A DNA stretch of 64,000 bases, taken from assembly GCF_012489685.1 (NCBI RefSeq), contig NC_080042.1:20784150-20848149 (forward strand), written 5' to 3'. The notes beneath the pieces were generated by a model. The model was not told where the DNA came from. It ran no database searches and saw only the letters and a list, made by a program, of their open reading frames with translations. Numbering within the stretch: the stretch's first letter is position 1; the number at the start of each line of letters is the position of its first letter. The position numbers and the translations under genes are program-made. Of this stretch, positions 21,198-31,742 are shown one piece after another. Origin of the DNA: Lotus japonicus. Lineage: Eukaryota > Streptophyta > Magnoliopsida > Fabales > Fabaceae.

Positions 21198-22194
21198 TGT
21201 TATGGTTGTCTACATTTTAGCTAATGTACTATGTGTGCCAAGATGTGGGACAAGATGTTGTAACATCATGCTGTGACATTTGTCCCTGAGAACGTGTTGT
21301 GTGTTTCGTTGATTTAATTGTGAAGCTTTGGATTAATTTCGTGATAATCAAGTTAAGGTTTTTGAAGAAGCTTTTGTATGCTATCTGGAATATATTATAA
21401 TGTAATCAAATCTGCTGAAAAAGATTTGATTTGGTTTAAAGTGTGAAAGTTGTTATCTTTCGTTCAAATCTTATTTGATGAGATTTGTTACTGCTTTAAA
21501 AAGATTTGTTCCAGATCTGTTTTGTGGACTCTATTTTTCGTGCAAGCCCATTGAAGATTAAAGGTTGCTGAAGAATTGGTATTTAAGAAGACCTAACCCT
21601 AGCTGCTCAAGTGTGGATTGTGTGTTGCGTTACTTGAGCAAGAGCGTGTGTTTCAGGGTTTGTTTCTCTGTGAGTCTATTGTTATTTACTGTCATCATTA
21701 ATCATCATAAGGCATATAGTTGTTTTGTTTAGGTGAGTTGTAATCTCTTCATCTTCATCTTGTTGTTTATTGTTTCAATCACTGTGGCAGTGATTGTGTG
21801 TGGGAAAGTGAGAGGGGGTTCTCATACTTAGGGGGAGACCTAAGCAATAAACCACGGGTAGGAATAGGTAGAAAAGGCAGTTAACTGGGGTAGTTCATTT
21901 AAGACCTTTTGTGAACTTGATTCTCTATAATAGTGGATTATCTTTCTCGGGTTGAAGCCCTCCAGACATAGGTGATGTTGCACCGAACTGGGTTACCAAC
22001 TCTGTGTTCTTCTTTACTGTTTTGCTGGTTTAATATTGTATTGAACTTGTCATTTATCTGTTGTACGTTGTGCAAGATGTCTTAGAAATTTGGTACGACA
22101 TCTGTCCTGTGCGTGAACAAGAATTTCAGTTTTGACTTCTAGGAGGTGGTAAAGATGTTGGAGTTTGAAACACCACTGTAGGTGTGCACCAACA
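21198..22194 (+). mobile_element. Ty1/copia-type solo LTR inside the chromovirus
   Basis: A 997-bp block with TGTT...AACA ends and no similarity to Ty3/gypsy pol splits the protease from RT. Phrases such as CTCATACTTAGGGGGAGACC and ACCGAACTGGGTTACCAAC are familiar from SIRE-type Ty1/copia LTRs, by recall. A matching 5-bp target duplication is not visible (TCCTT on the left, GGTCA on the right), and coding sequence seems to be missing at the junction, so insertion may have been accompanied by deletion. Confidence 0.5.
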
Positions 22195-22209
22195 GGTCAA
22201 TCTCAGGTT

Positions 22210-22920
22210 CTATATCTCTTGTAAGGTGTCAGCATCAGAGCGAAATTGAAATAGCTGCACTGCAAATGATTCAGCAATAGCATCAGTGTTGTGCATCCGT
22301 TTACAGTGATTGAATTGAGCTGGTTTAGGTGGTGTCGCTTTCTCTCCATGTAATGTCACAAATTTTCCTTTGTCTAAGAATTTTAGTGTCAAAGCTGCAT
22401 AGTCTGCCACATGAGGACCTAAAGTCGCCAGCCAAGAAGACCCCAAAACAATATCTCCACCGGCCACAGATAATAAGAACACATGTACAATCAACTCATG
22501 GCCTTGTAGTGTGATAGAAAATTTAGCAATCACTCCCTCAGCAGTCATAGTTTGGCCATTTTCCACCAAAACTTTGAAGCACGACCTCGGTTCAACTGGC
22601 AATTTGAGAAATTCAGCAATTCGAGGTTGTAAACAATTTTCTGAACTTCCTCCATCAACTAATACTTGCACACTGATGTGTCCAATTTTGCATGTTAATC
22701 TCAAAATACCCATGTTATTTGTCCCATTCATTGCATTCATAGAGAGATGGTGGTCATTTGTGGTTGGTTCAGGTGCAGGGTCGAGCATATCAAGTTGGGT
22801 GTGCTCTGTTTCAGGTTGTAATTCCTCTTCACCATCCTCAAATTGCAGCATCATAACTTGACGGTTGGGGCATTTGTGCTTGAGAGAAAAAATTTCATCG
22901 CACATTCGCACCAATAGCAT
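22210..22920 (-). pseudogene. Protease region of the Reina-like element
   Basis: 236 codons. The aspartic protease active-site block is VLVDGGSSENCLQPRIAEFL, followed by VFLLSVAGGDIVLGSSWLATLGP, the flap and ILG-type motif. The N-terminal end overlaps the zinc-knuckle remnant of gag in another frame. It ends at a stop (22210-22212) just before the solo LTR. Confidence 0.75.
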
Positions 22921-23865
22921 AAACCTTTTTCTCGGCGTAATTGCGGCTCAGCTGGGGAAATTCTTTTGATATTTGGGTTGCGTTGAGTAGGATTCATTGG
23001 TCGAGTGGGTGGGGTTTGAAGGAGAGGAGCATGACTTGCAGCTTGGCTGTTTTCTGGCTTATTTGAATTGAAGGTTACTCTGTGAGTATATGAATTGGAT
23101 GGGGTGAATTTTGATGTTTTAGTTGGTGGTTGGTACTTCTCTTCATAAACTTTAGACAGGGACACAAATTTAACAATAGAAATGGGTGTGTGAACCATCA
23201 CATCCCATTTGATTTCAGGAATTAAACCACTAATGAAATAGTTAATCAAAGCATCATTACTCAAGCCATAAACCTATTAGCTAATGAGGTAAATTGAAGA
23301 TAATATTCAGCAACAGTACCAGTTTGAGTCAATTTGAATAATGTTGCTTTTGGACATTCATAAATCGATGGTCCGAAATCCAGCTCTAATGCTCGAGTGA
23401 ACTCAACCCAAGAGTGAAAACGGTGAGAATGCTGCATCATCTGGAACCAAGGAACGATGTCCTTGTCCAAGTGCACAGAGGCGATGGCTAACCGGTCAAG
23501 ATCCGGCGTACCAAATAACCAAAGAACTACTATGCACGAAAGATCCGTTCCAGAACATTGTTGCCGTCAAATCAGGGAAATTAGTGTTTCACGTTTCTCA
23601 CCTGAAAGGATTGTTTGCTTGAGTTTCCAGCACCATGGGAAGATTTCCAGGGACTTTGATTCAGCATCACATCAAGCGCGTCGTGGATCTGACAAAATTT
23701 GGTGTCTGTGTCCTTCTGCATCGCTTTCATTCGGTCAAATCGAGCCGAATTTGTGAGTTGCAACTTGTCAATCTGCTAATGGAATTCAAAGTACAATTTC
23801 TCGACAGCCTTAGCATTGCGCCTAACCTCAGAATTGAGCTCCTTCATCCGTGTATTCTCTGCCAT
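22851..23865 (-). pseudogene. gag of the Reina-like element
   Basis: The start ATG at 23863-23865 lies 20 bp after the 5'LTR. N-terminal coiled region (RFDRMKAMQKDTDTKF), then the retrotransposon gag domain (ASVHLDKDIVPWFQMMQHSH ... LTQTGTVAEYYLQF), then INYFISGLIPEIKWDV and a broken zinc knuckle (CYWCECAMKF). At least three frameshifts and two adjacent TAG codons interrupt it. Confidence 0.75.
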
Positions 23866-23869
23866 GGTG

Positions 23870-23883
23870 AGATGAAAGCACCA
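23870..23883 (-). other. Primer binding site
   Basis: On minus, two bases after the LTR-terminal ...TTACA, the sequence reads TGGTGCTTTCATC, starting with the TGG expected opposite a tRNA CCA end. The matching tRNA was not determined. Confidence 0.5.
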
Positions 23884-23885
23884 AT

Positions 23886-24228
23886 TGTAATGAGCAAAAT
23901 GATTAAAGGGGAATAACTCTTGTATTGATTGAATCGAAAATCACTTCCAGAAGAGAATTCTAGAAGGAAAGTACACAGATGCAAATTCTGGGAAATAGAG
24001 AGTAAGAGAGGGACAACAGAATAGAGATAATTCTCACTACTACCAATTATTCCTTATATACTAGCTCATGTGTAAACGTAGTCCTTCAGCTTTGTGCTAG
24101 CCACGCGTTTCCTCATACCCTTCCTTTGCACCATAAATCCCGGGTCATTGCTACCAGAATGATTCTCTTTTTCTCCATGTGGGCCCCCTTCCTCTGACCT
24201 GGTATGATACATGTCTTCCTTCATTTCA
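23886..24228 (-). repeat. 5' LTR of the Reina-like chromovirus
   Basis: Pairs with 18871-19214; several indels and substitutions separate the two, so the insertion is not recent. A minus-strand TATATAAGG box is at 24052-24060. Confidence 0.85.
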
Positions 24229-24635
24229 ACATCTACCTATTCTCAAACACTCACGCATTCTTGCGTTTCAAGATAGCCGAAAGAACATTTATTATAAAGA
24301 GGGTGATTATGGAATTTAAGAAAATAATAAAGATAAAATGAGGATAAGCTATAGGCTACTGAGATAAGCTCTCATACCAAACATTTTAAAAAAACATTTA
24401 AGCTAGTCAAATAAGTTTGTTTAGCACCATCTTTTTTCATTTTACTTTGTCTCTCTGTACATGGATTGAAGTACTTCTAGTACTTCCTTATATTTCATTA
24501 CTGCTTACCAAATAAAAAAGCTAGTGAAATAAGTTTTAAGCTAGCTGAAATATCACTCCAAACATAGCGATGTGTATACGAAAGAGGCAGACCTCTCCAT
24601 GAATTATTTCTCTTTGATAAGGTTTAGAGAAAAAG
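24229..24635. other. AT-rich spacer with remnants shared with 17800-18200
   Basis: Phrases such as AAGAGGGTGATTATGGAATT and GCTACTGAGATAAGCTCT echo the flank downstream of gene copy A. No coding region. Confidence 0.4.
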
Positions 24636-24790
24636 GATGATGCACCTACTCCGCCAACCAATCAGATTTCAAGGATGTGTCATATCAATTAATGAAATTA
24701 AATAAAAAGAGAGATTTTCTCACATTATTGAAATCTGATTGGTTGATGATGTAAAAAAACTTTACACCGTTAGTGCATAGAAATTAAACT
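24636..24790. mobile_element. Hairpin MITE, copy 2 (degenerate)
   Basis: Same family as 8926-9104: GATGATGCACC on the left, CCAACCAATCAGATTTCAAGG, and the inverted AAATCTGATTGGTTGATG and AAAAAAACTTTACACCGTTA on the right. The left arm has lost part of its small palindrome. Confidence 0.75.
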
Positions 24791-25431
24791 CTAAGTTTTA
24801 CGTGATTGAATGATTGTGTAAAATTTATTTACCCTATCAATACATAAAAATTCATCTCTTTTAGAAGTCATGAAATATCTTTACATTTCTACCCAAGCTT
24901 CTGAATTGCCTTCAACAGCTCTTCCAAAAGTGAATCCATGTACAGTGGCTAACTTGTCTTTTAGGCAACTAAACTAGCCGTTGTGGCTAAATTCTCAAAA
25001 GAGTAATGCTGTGACACGATTGACAAAAGTCTAATAGATTAACATGAAATCACACTTTAAAAAATATTATAAAACAGAAATAAAACACATATACAAGATT
25101 CTGCATGGTGGTCACGCGTGGTGTGTCGTGTCACTAAGCAATATCCTTCTGAAAAATTATAACTACATTAAAATTACTAGAACACTCTTGATTTCTAGAA
25201 TGCCTAGCCAAGAGGTCACCTCGGTATTGATGAGGGTGCTATTGAAGGAAACAACCTAGAAAGTAGAAAACAAATCCCCCATAAGTCTCCACTCGGGTAC
25301 TCACACAGTGCCATGACTGTGTCAAAATTGAAAACCCTTTTCTCACTTGCAATTTCACGTTCTAGAAACAAACCTTTTATATTATAACCGTTACAGCAGG
25401 TCATGGCCCAATGACCCGTGTTCCTTTCAAC

Positions 25432-25440
25432 TATATATAT
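25432..25440 (+). promoter_or_regulatory. TATA box of small gene copy B
   Basis: TTTCAACTATATATATATC lies 77-85 bp before the ATG at 25517, at the same relative place as in copy A. Confidence 0.7.
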
Positions 25441-25516
25441 ATCAAGTTCTTGTTTTAATTTCAATATTCACAATCACACAGCTCCTCCATACTTTCATTT
25501 CAATCAACACTCAACC

Positions 25517-25960
25517 ATGAATAGCCACCCAAAATTACTGAAATCCGTTTCTCACTCCGACTTCGAGTTTCCCACACCTGCTCCTGGTACCGTCTCCAAC
25601 GACGTTGTTTTCTGCGGCAAAGTCATAACTCGCCGCACCGAACCCGGTCCAGCACCGCCGAACGGTTTTGTTGCTGCTCTCCGGTCGCCGTCCGGCAAAG
25701 AAAGCCGGTGTCGGAGGAGCGGAAGTTTGCGGAAGCGTTACAACGGCATGTTTGGGACGGTGAAGTTTCCTTTACAAATGCATCTGAGTGACATCAAGAC
25801 TAGGCAGGAGCAGAGGGAGGCGGTGCCGCTGTCGAAGTTGCAGGCGGAGGACTGCGGCGGAGAGAGTTGCTGGGAACTGGTCGCGCCGTTGAGGCGTCGT
25901 GGAACGCTGTTGAGCGCCTTCTTAACTAAGGCCACGTTTGGATGCATTCCCAATATTTAG
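25517..25960 (+). CDS. Small conserved plant protein, unknown function, copy B (147 aa)
   Basis: Paralogue of 16697-17182, intronless, with the start chosen at CAACCATGAATAGC by alignment. It keeps the same blocks: MNSHPKLLK, SDFEFPTP, NDVVFCGKVITRRTEP, SGSLRKRYNGMFGTVKFPL, LSDIKTRQEQREAVPLSKL, CWELVAPLRRRGTL, FGCIPNI. It lacks a charged stretch of about 13 residues present in copy A between the Pro-rich segment and the RSPSGKES block, and differs most in the variable linkers. Conserved blocks with diverged linkers suggest selection on both copies. Function unknown; no transmembrane or targeting signal seen. Confidence 0.75.
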   Translation: MNSHPKLLKSVSHSDFEFPTPAPGTVSNDVVFCGKVITRRTEPGPAPPNGFVAALRSPSGKESRCRRSGSLRKRYNGMFGTVKFPLQMHLSDIKTRQEQREAVPLSKLQAEDCGGESCWELVAPLRRRGTLLSAFLTKATFGCIPNI

Positions 25961-26080
25961 TTTTTCTTTATTTCCTTTTGGTTTTTGATAAACGGATCAT
26001 TCATTTACACACCCTAGGCTGATTTTGTAAATATATAGATCAATTAACATCAATGTGAATGAGCTATTATTCAATCACAT

Positions 26081-26344
26081 GATTATGCACTATTTATTTA
26101 CACAATTATCTAATACAAATCCATGCATTAATTTTTGATATTATAATTAAATTTGAATTCATGTATGTATGTATCACTGAAAATTACCATATTTGTTCTG
26201 TATTTGTTTTAAATTTTCAACATATGTCATTATAAAATTATCTGAAAATTGATTCCCACAATAGGCAACCGTATTTGAGCGTGACTCTTGTCATCCCGTG
26301 AAACTTCACTTATGAATTGTGTCTCTTTTAATGCTAATTTACGA
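26081..26344. other. AT-rich spacer
   Basis: No gene or recognisable repeat. Confidence 0.4.
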
Positions 26345-26395
26345 CTTTATTCGTTCCAAAATTATTGTAATTTAAGGTTATCACTACTAGAAAAA

Positions 26396-26700
26396 AGGCT
26401 TTTCACATTTGGTTTTCACAACGGTGGATGAAATACCTGATGTGAAAGATAACGCGGTGACAATATTGAAATTATAGTGAACTTTTATGATAGTTTTCAC
26501 ATCTGTTGGGAACATGTCTGATGTGAAAAGTAATTAGTAAAGAGTTTTTACAACGGTTGATACAATAAACGATGTGAAAGCTAAGTGCGGTGACATTTTT
26601 GAAATTTTAATGAAGTTTATTTCACATCGGTTGAGAATATAGCCGATGTGAAAGGTCCCTCTTTTCTTTTCACATTAGTTATAATATAACCGTTGGGAAA
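26396..26700. repeat. Left subterminal repeats of the CACTA element
   Basis: Several degenerate GATGTGAAA / TTCACAT(C)GGTT motifs in both orientations, the presumed transposase binding array by analogy with En/Spm. Confidence 0.65.
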
Positions 26701-26749
26701 TGTCGCTATTTTCTTTTCAAACAAACACTAAAACCCAACGTTTTTTTCT

Positions 26750-27813
26750 CTCTATCTGGGAAATAACCTAACTCACGTGTTCCACCTCCTGCATCCACCT
26801 CCACTAGCTCTAGCCACCTCTTGCATCCTCTCACGAAAAAACCCTCACCGTCGCTCGTGCTCGCCGTTCACCTCACCGTCGCTCGTGCTCGTCCTCCTGC
26901 ACCGTTCATTCTCTTTCTCTCTCAGTCTCCAAAAGGATCTTCGGTTTTCTCAGAAATTCCACGTTCATGGCCGCCGCCGTCGCTCGTGCTTCACATGATG
27001 GTGGTGGCCAACGATAGAGGAGGAGTCACGTCGAGAAGATGTTGGCAGCTAGATCTGGGATTTCCATTCGCATTCACCGCGAGCATAGCACCCCAGCCAC
27101 CACCGCGAGCATAGAAACAAGATGCAGATACAGAACGAGAGAGAGAGAGGAAGAGAAGTGTTGGAGCATCAGAGGTAATCCACCACCGATCTCGCCACCG
27201 CCACCGTCGAACCACTGTGTCGCTCGTAGAAAGCTTGTCGCCACCAGCCATGGAGGAACCGTGGAGGAGGCGGAGGAAGAGGCGAAAATCGTCAATTGGG
27301 GTTTCGTCGGGGACGTGGCAGATGAGGAGATCGAGCATGGCTTTGGTGCCTCTTATGTACAAAGTGCCCAATTTTTGAAGGGCGAAAGTGGGTTTCTAGA
27401 GAAGAGAGTAGCGCCGCCGTGGAGTGGAGGAGGAAGAAGGTGGGATGGTGGTGGTGGTGGATTGTGATGTTATTCCTGCGGTTTTTCACCTCAATCTTCA
27501 AGTAAATAAATTCTTCGCCATAATATTTTTTTCTCCTTCCAGTTCTAGATGCGATTGGGGATGAGATTTCAAGTTTGATTTTCTGCTTCTTAGGTACCGT
27601 TTTTGTTGAATTTGTGCTACTAATGGAACATTCACTCTCTCTCCTGGTCCTGCTTGTGGAAGCTTGCATCTTTAGGTACTGTCTATACTTCATTTAGCAT
27701 ATTTGTTCATTAGCTAGGGGTAAATCAAAGGATTTTTGCTGCTCAATTTATGACTGGTAAATACAACCTATTTCTGCAATTAATATACTTTGATGCTGAT
27801 TTGGGACCGTGGT
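26750..27813. other. CACTA interior, GC-rich, no confirmed gene
   Basis: A GC-rich stretch with a short internal tandem repeat (CCTCACCGTCGCTCGTGCTC at about 26849 and 26870) and overlapping ORFs in several frames, none with a recognised domain. It could be a captured gene 5' region. Codon bias cannot decide among frames by eye. Confidence 0.3.
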
Positions 27814-28133
27814 TGTTCTATCCAAGAACATAGAGATGAGGTACGGTACCCATAGTGAGAGGATCGTGATGTGAGAATCTAGAGAGAGTAAGAGCGTAAC
27901 CGCTTAGAGAGAGAAAATAACTGAATCTCAAGCTTGTATTTCTCAAATGAGCTAAGAGTCCCTTACAATTGGTAACCGCTCCCTATTTATAGATTCGAGG
28001 ATTGGGCTTGGAGCCCTTAACTCCTTCTAATGGGTCAGTTGGGCCTTGAAGGAGAAGGCCCAACTTTCTGGCTTCGCGCGTCGCCCTAGGCTGGCGCGCC
28101 TGGGCGAGGGACCCTAGGGTCTCGCCCAGTCCA
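27814..28133 (-). repeat. 3' LTR of Tat-type element 1
   Basis: Pairs with 35787-36106 with few differences. A minus-strand CTATAAATAGG box lies at 27982-27992. Confidence 0.9.
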
Positions 28134-28844
28134 CAAGTCCACAAGACACCGAGCTCGAAGCATGAGAGCTGAGTGTGTCTTTTAAAGAAAGAGTAAATAC
28201 AAGGCGACAATTATGAGTAAGTTACCTAAAGCCAAAACCTAACGACTTGAAATAATTGCCAACATGGCTTGATAACTAGAACCTAAGACTAATTCTTTGA
28301 CTTTCCCGGCGAATTCCTTTGATCCCATGAGTCCACAAGTTGGCTTGTGGCGACAGCACTTGGATTCCTCGCCCCGTTCCAGCAATGATCGTCGTGGACC
28401 ACGTTAAATTGACGCGTGTAAGCCACATGTAACGCATTAGGATAGCACAAGGTCCAACGAAACTTACAAAATCTTAACCGTTATCCCTTATATGTCCCTT
28501 CAAATCACAATAAAGCCTGTCAAATTTGAATTTAAACCAATGAACTTCAGCGGTTGCAACTTTCACTTATTGTTGTTCCCATTCCCCCAAAAACCGCGTC
28601 ACGTTCTCCTAATGTAATCATTCAACCTTACCACGATGGGACACAATTTCCCAACCGCTACCCACTTTAGCTTTTAAATCCTCCCTTGCTCCATTATTCA
28701 CCACTTGTTGTCAACTGTGCTCATCCTTGCTTCTGGCTTTCGCACCGGCTTCCCTCGACGATTCTGCAGACCCCGGCCCTTCTTGCTCCCCCTCACATAG
28801 CCTTCTTCCGGTTAGTTTTTCGTCCCCTCTCTCGTCATTTCATC

Positions 28845-29668
28845 ATGCCCCTGACAGGATCTCTCCCTTCCATAGAGGAGATCAAAGCTCATCGCTTGGA
28901 AACCTTCACCAGTCTCCCTCCCCTCGTCCAGGATGCTCCTACCCAGGGAATCCTTAACCAGCCATCGGAGCTTTCCACCAGCGATTCTATTTCCGACCTT
29001 GCTCGTAGGTCTGACGGTCTTTGTAGCACCCCATTGTTGGAGAACCTCCTTCGTACTACCGGGTGCCGAGTTCAGGACCGCCCCTGGCAACACCGTGCGC
29101 CTAATAACCCCAAGTTTTCCCACTTCTTTTTTGTATACGAATATTTGTTCCTCGATCTCGGCGTTAAACTCCCCTTCTCTCCGTTTCTCACTCAAGTGCA
29201 GCGCGATGTCAACGTTTCCCCTTGTCAACTTCATCCCCACGCATGGGCCTATATGAGGTGTTTTGAAATCCTCTGCAATAGTGTTGATGTAGCGCCTTCC
29301 CTTCCCCTTTTTTCCTTTTTCTTTGAAGTTGATTCTCGATCCCTGGAGTCCCACGGCTGGGTTGCTCTAGCGCCCCGGCCGGGTCGAGAACGATTTGTTC
29401 CATTCCAAGTTGATTCCAACTCCTACTTGGCCCGTCGGTACTTCCGGGTCATTGTTCACCCCTCCTACCCCTCGGCATTCACGCAAAAAAGAGGGAAAGC
29501 CCTTTTTCCGCTTTACTGGACCCAATGTCCTCACCTATGGCTGATCCCCCTAAGGCACTTCCTTCTTCCGGAGAAAATTTTGCCTTTGGGGTCCTGTCTC
29601 ACCTTCCCCGCCTCAGTTGCGCTGATTGCTCGACGCTTCTCCAAGCTCCAAACTATTCCCTCGATTAG
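28845..29668 (+). pseudogene. Antisense gene, exon 1: putative gypsy-type transposon domain
   Basis: The start ATG at 28845 (CATCATGCCCCTG) opens MPLTGSLPSIEEIKAHRLET. The same frame is open further upstream to 28686, but only with a TTG. The domain includes FFFVYEYLFLDLGVKLPFSP, HPHAWAYMRCFEILC and a segment ending PLYWTQCPHLW, the blocks of the plant 'putative gypsy-type transposon' domain (recalled as PF04195). It is followed by a donor AG|GTTTCC at 29668/29669 in the phase required by the acceptor at 29749/29750. Transcription would run antisense to gag-pol. Biochemical function is unknown. Confidence 0.65.
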
Positions 29669-29749
29669 GTTTCCTCCCTAAACGCCACCTTCAAGCTTCC
29701 CTTTAAGTTTTTTTTTTTTTTTGCTAACGACTTTCCCTTTACTTTTCAG

Positions 29750-30947
29750 GAATCATGAAGTTCTCTACCGCCGATCTGCTGAAGGCCTTCACTTCAGGGA
29801 ACGTCAAGGCGCCTTCTCCGATCCAAGTCAGAGGAAAAAGACAGAGTTCACCAGCGAGCGCCGCTCACCCAAGAGAAGTAAAGTGGGTGAGTCAAGCCCC
29901 CAAACCACTCCATTGACCGGCACAAGCGGAGGATTCGTTGCGCTTGACCCCGTTGTCGCGGATAGTGCCTGCAACCCCTTGGCGTCCGCCCAGGAGCCAG
30001 ATGCCCCTCGCCCCGAGACTGTGGCGGAAGGTGAGCGATCGCCCTCTTCCACCCGTCCGCTGATTCCTTCGCCTGTCAAGGTGACCCTCGGTCCCTAATT
30101 CCCCCAGGGTTGGTGGCGAAGGGGAGAATCTCTCAACAGCCCAGCCCGCGGTTCCTTCCAGCAGCTCTCCCCCGGATCCTTCTCTTTTCTCCTATCCCAC
30201 CCTTATCTTGAAAAATTAAGGGGGGCCTCCAGCCAGAACCCGCAAGATGTTGCCCAGGAAGCTGTGTCCAATCTTCTTCGCACTGGCTGCCTATTCGCCC
30301 AAGTGGCTTGGCAGGCGAGGCCTCTTACTGGAATTGTCGGGCTCCGCAAAGAGGTAGAGAAGCTGTGTTCTGAAAACCTTCGGGCCAATGACACCTGCTC
30401 TAAGCTGTCCAACCAGTTGGCGGCGGAGGAGAGTAAGACAAAGAAAATGCGACAGAAGCTTCAGAACGCAAAGCTTGAGATGATGAGGGCGAACGAGAAG
30501 GAAAACAAACTTGAGGCTCAGGTCGAGGAGTTCCAGCGGGACCTTGATGCAAAGGAGATTGCTGCTGTCTCTCAAGAAAAAATCCTTGCCGCCAAAGACA
30601 AAGAGATTACTCATTTGCGCGAGGAACTGGCAGGCCAGAATGAGGCGCTTGCTGAGGCCCAATCGGATCTGGCATCCAAATGTAAACTCTTGGCTGACCA
30701 TGAGGCCCAAGCCGCCACCCTGGAAGAGAAGATAAGAAGTGAAGCCGCCCATGCGGCCGCCAAGGAGCGTGTTCGCGGCTTCCTGATCGTCAAATCTCAA
30801 GTCAAGTACCTCCACCCGACTATCAATCTCGACCCCCTGGGTGTTTTTAAAAGGGTTACTCCTGTCGGGTTAGTGGGTTCGGAAGACCCCCCAGAAGTCG
30901 CTGACGTCGACCTTGGGGATGCTGTGGAACAAGAGAAGAAGACATGA
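29750..30947 (+). pseudogene. Antisense gene, exon 2: coiled-coil C-terminal part, one stop
   Basis: The acceptor CTTTTCAG|GAATCATG restores the exon 1 frame. The frame is open to TGA at 30945-30947 except for a single TAA at 30096-30098. The N-terminal third is Ser/Pro/Arg-rich with a basic RRSPKRSK cluster (possible nuclear signal). The middle is a long heptad-like coiled coil (about 30350-30760, rich in Glu/Lys/Leu/Ala). The C-terminal block VKYLHPTINLDPLGVF has a counterpart in element 2 (VTFLNPDLAINLEGTN). Near-intact reading frames on both sides of one stop suggest recent loss. Confidence 0.65.
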
Positions 30948-31742
30948 TGTGTTAATTTATTTTGAATAATTGTAATGCTACCTCTTTTTACTTTGTTTAA
31001 TTGTTATCGTTGTACTTCCATCTTTTAATTAAGCAGTTAATTTTTACTCCCTACGTCTGTTTTAACGCTCCCCACATTTTCCTCCGTCTCTTCCGCACCC
31101 CCTTTCAGTTTCTTTGTTTCTGAATTACGTTCAACGACATTGGTGGTGTGCTGGGTTTAACTAGGACTTTTGCTCAGTTTTTGAACTGAGGCTTTGTTCA
31201 CGCCATATTTCCCGTAAGATCAGGCGTGGCCTGGCCAGCTTTAAATGGCGAGGACTTATAGTCGCTCGGGTCCCAATGGCCATATAGGTTGCCCGAGACA
31301 TAACCTAGTTAGGTTCGCTCGCCCATATTTCGGGGAGGTTTTGTGGATAAGAAGCTTATCCGCACACATCGCCGACGAGTGACGGCAAGTTGCGTCGGCT
31401 TTTCCGGAGCGATCCCCAAACATCAAGGTCGTGTTGGGATCGCCACCTTCAGGGAATTTTTCCCACCTAGCTCTTGTCACAATTCAATGTGATTGAAATG
31501 ACTGGATACAATTTTTGTATTTTCAATCAGACGTTATAGTCAACAAACTCCCGAGATGGAGAACAAGAACGTGTCTTTGTTTTTATTATTGAGGCGTTTT
31601 TTGCCATTTATTATTTAGGCGTTATTTGCCAACAAACTCCCGAGATGAAGAACAAGAGCGTGTCTTTGTTTTTAGTCCATCAGTCTTCGTGAGCCACACT
31701 CAGCTGCTCGCCCTTGCGCCAAGCTGGGCTTTCCCTTAAGCT
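30948..31742. other. Convergent intergenic region of Tat-type element 1
   Basis: Lies between the ends of the antisense gene and integrase. Contains an 89-bp-spaced direct repeat of about 45 bp starting CAACAAACTCCCGAGATG at 31541 and 31630. No gene. Confidence 0.6.

Larger units (their letters stand above)
18871..24228 (-). mobile_element. Chromodomain Ty3/gypsy element (Reina-like), degenerate but with both LTRs
   Basis: Two LTRs of about 344 bp bound the element, both TGTAATGAGC...CA. The flanking bases GCATC (left) and ACATC (right) are a 5-bp target duplication with one mismatch. Order on minus: 5'LTR, PBS, gag, protease, RT, RNase H, integrase, chromodomain, 3'LTR. The short LTRs and chromodomain point to the Reina type of chromovirus. 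Most of the RT core is deleted and many frames are broken, so it cannot move by itself. Confidence 0.85.
25165..26080 (+). repeat. Duplicated gene block B (partner of about 16375-17290)
   Basis: Similarity to the upstream copy covers the promoter (TTGATTTCTAGAATGC, AGTCTCCACTCGGG, CGTTCTAGAAACAAACC), the coding region and the first bases of the 3' flank. The block therefore duplicated as DNA with its promoter, not through an mRNA copy. The LINE and the chromovirus lie between the two copies. Confidence 0.75.

Noticed and set aside
22329..23916. Plus-strand ORFs across the gag-protease region
   Set aside because: Shadows of the minus-strand retrotransposon frames.
26777..27693. Overlapping GC-rich ORFs in the CACTA interior
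   Set aside because: Several frames in both directions are equally open and none has a recognisable domain, so no single gene can be supported.
28686..28844. Upstream extension of the antisense gene of element 1
   Set aside because: The frame is open but its first codon is TTG; the ATG at 28845 is the first credible start.
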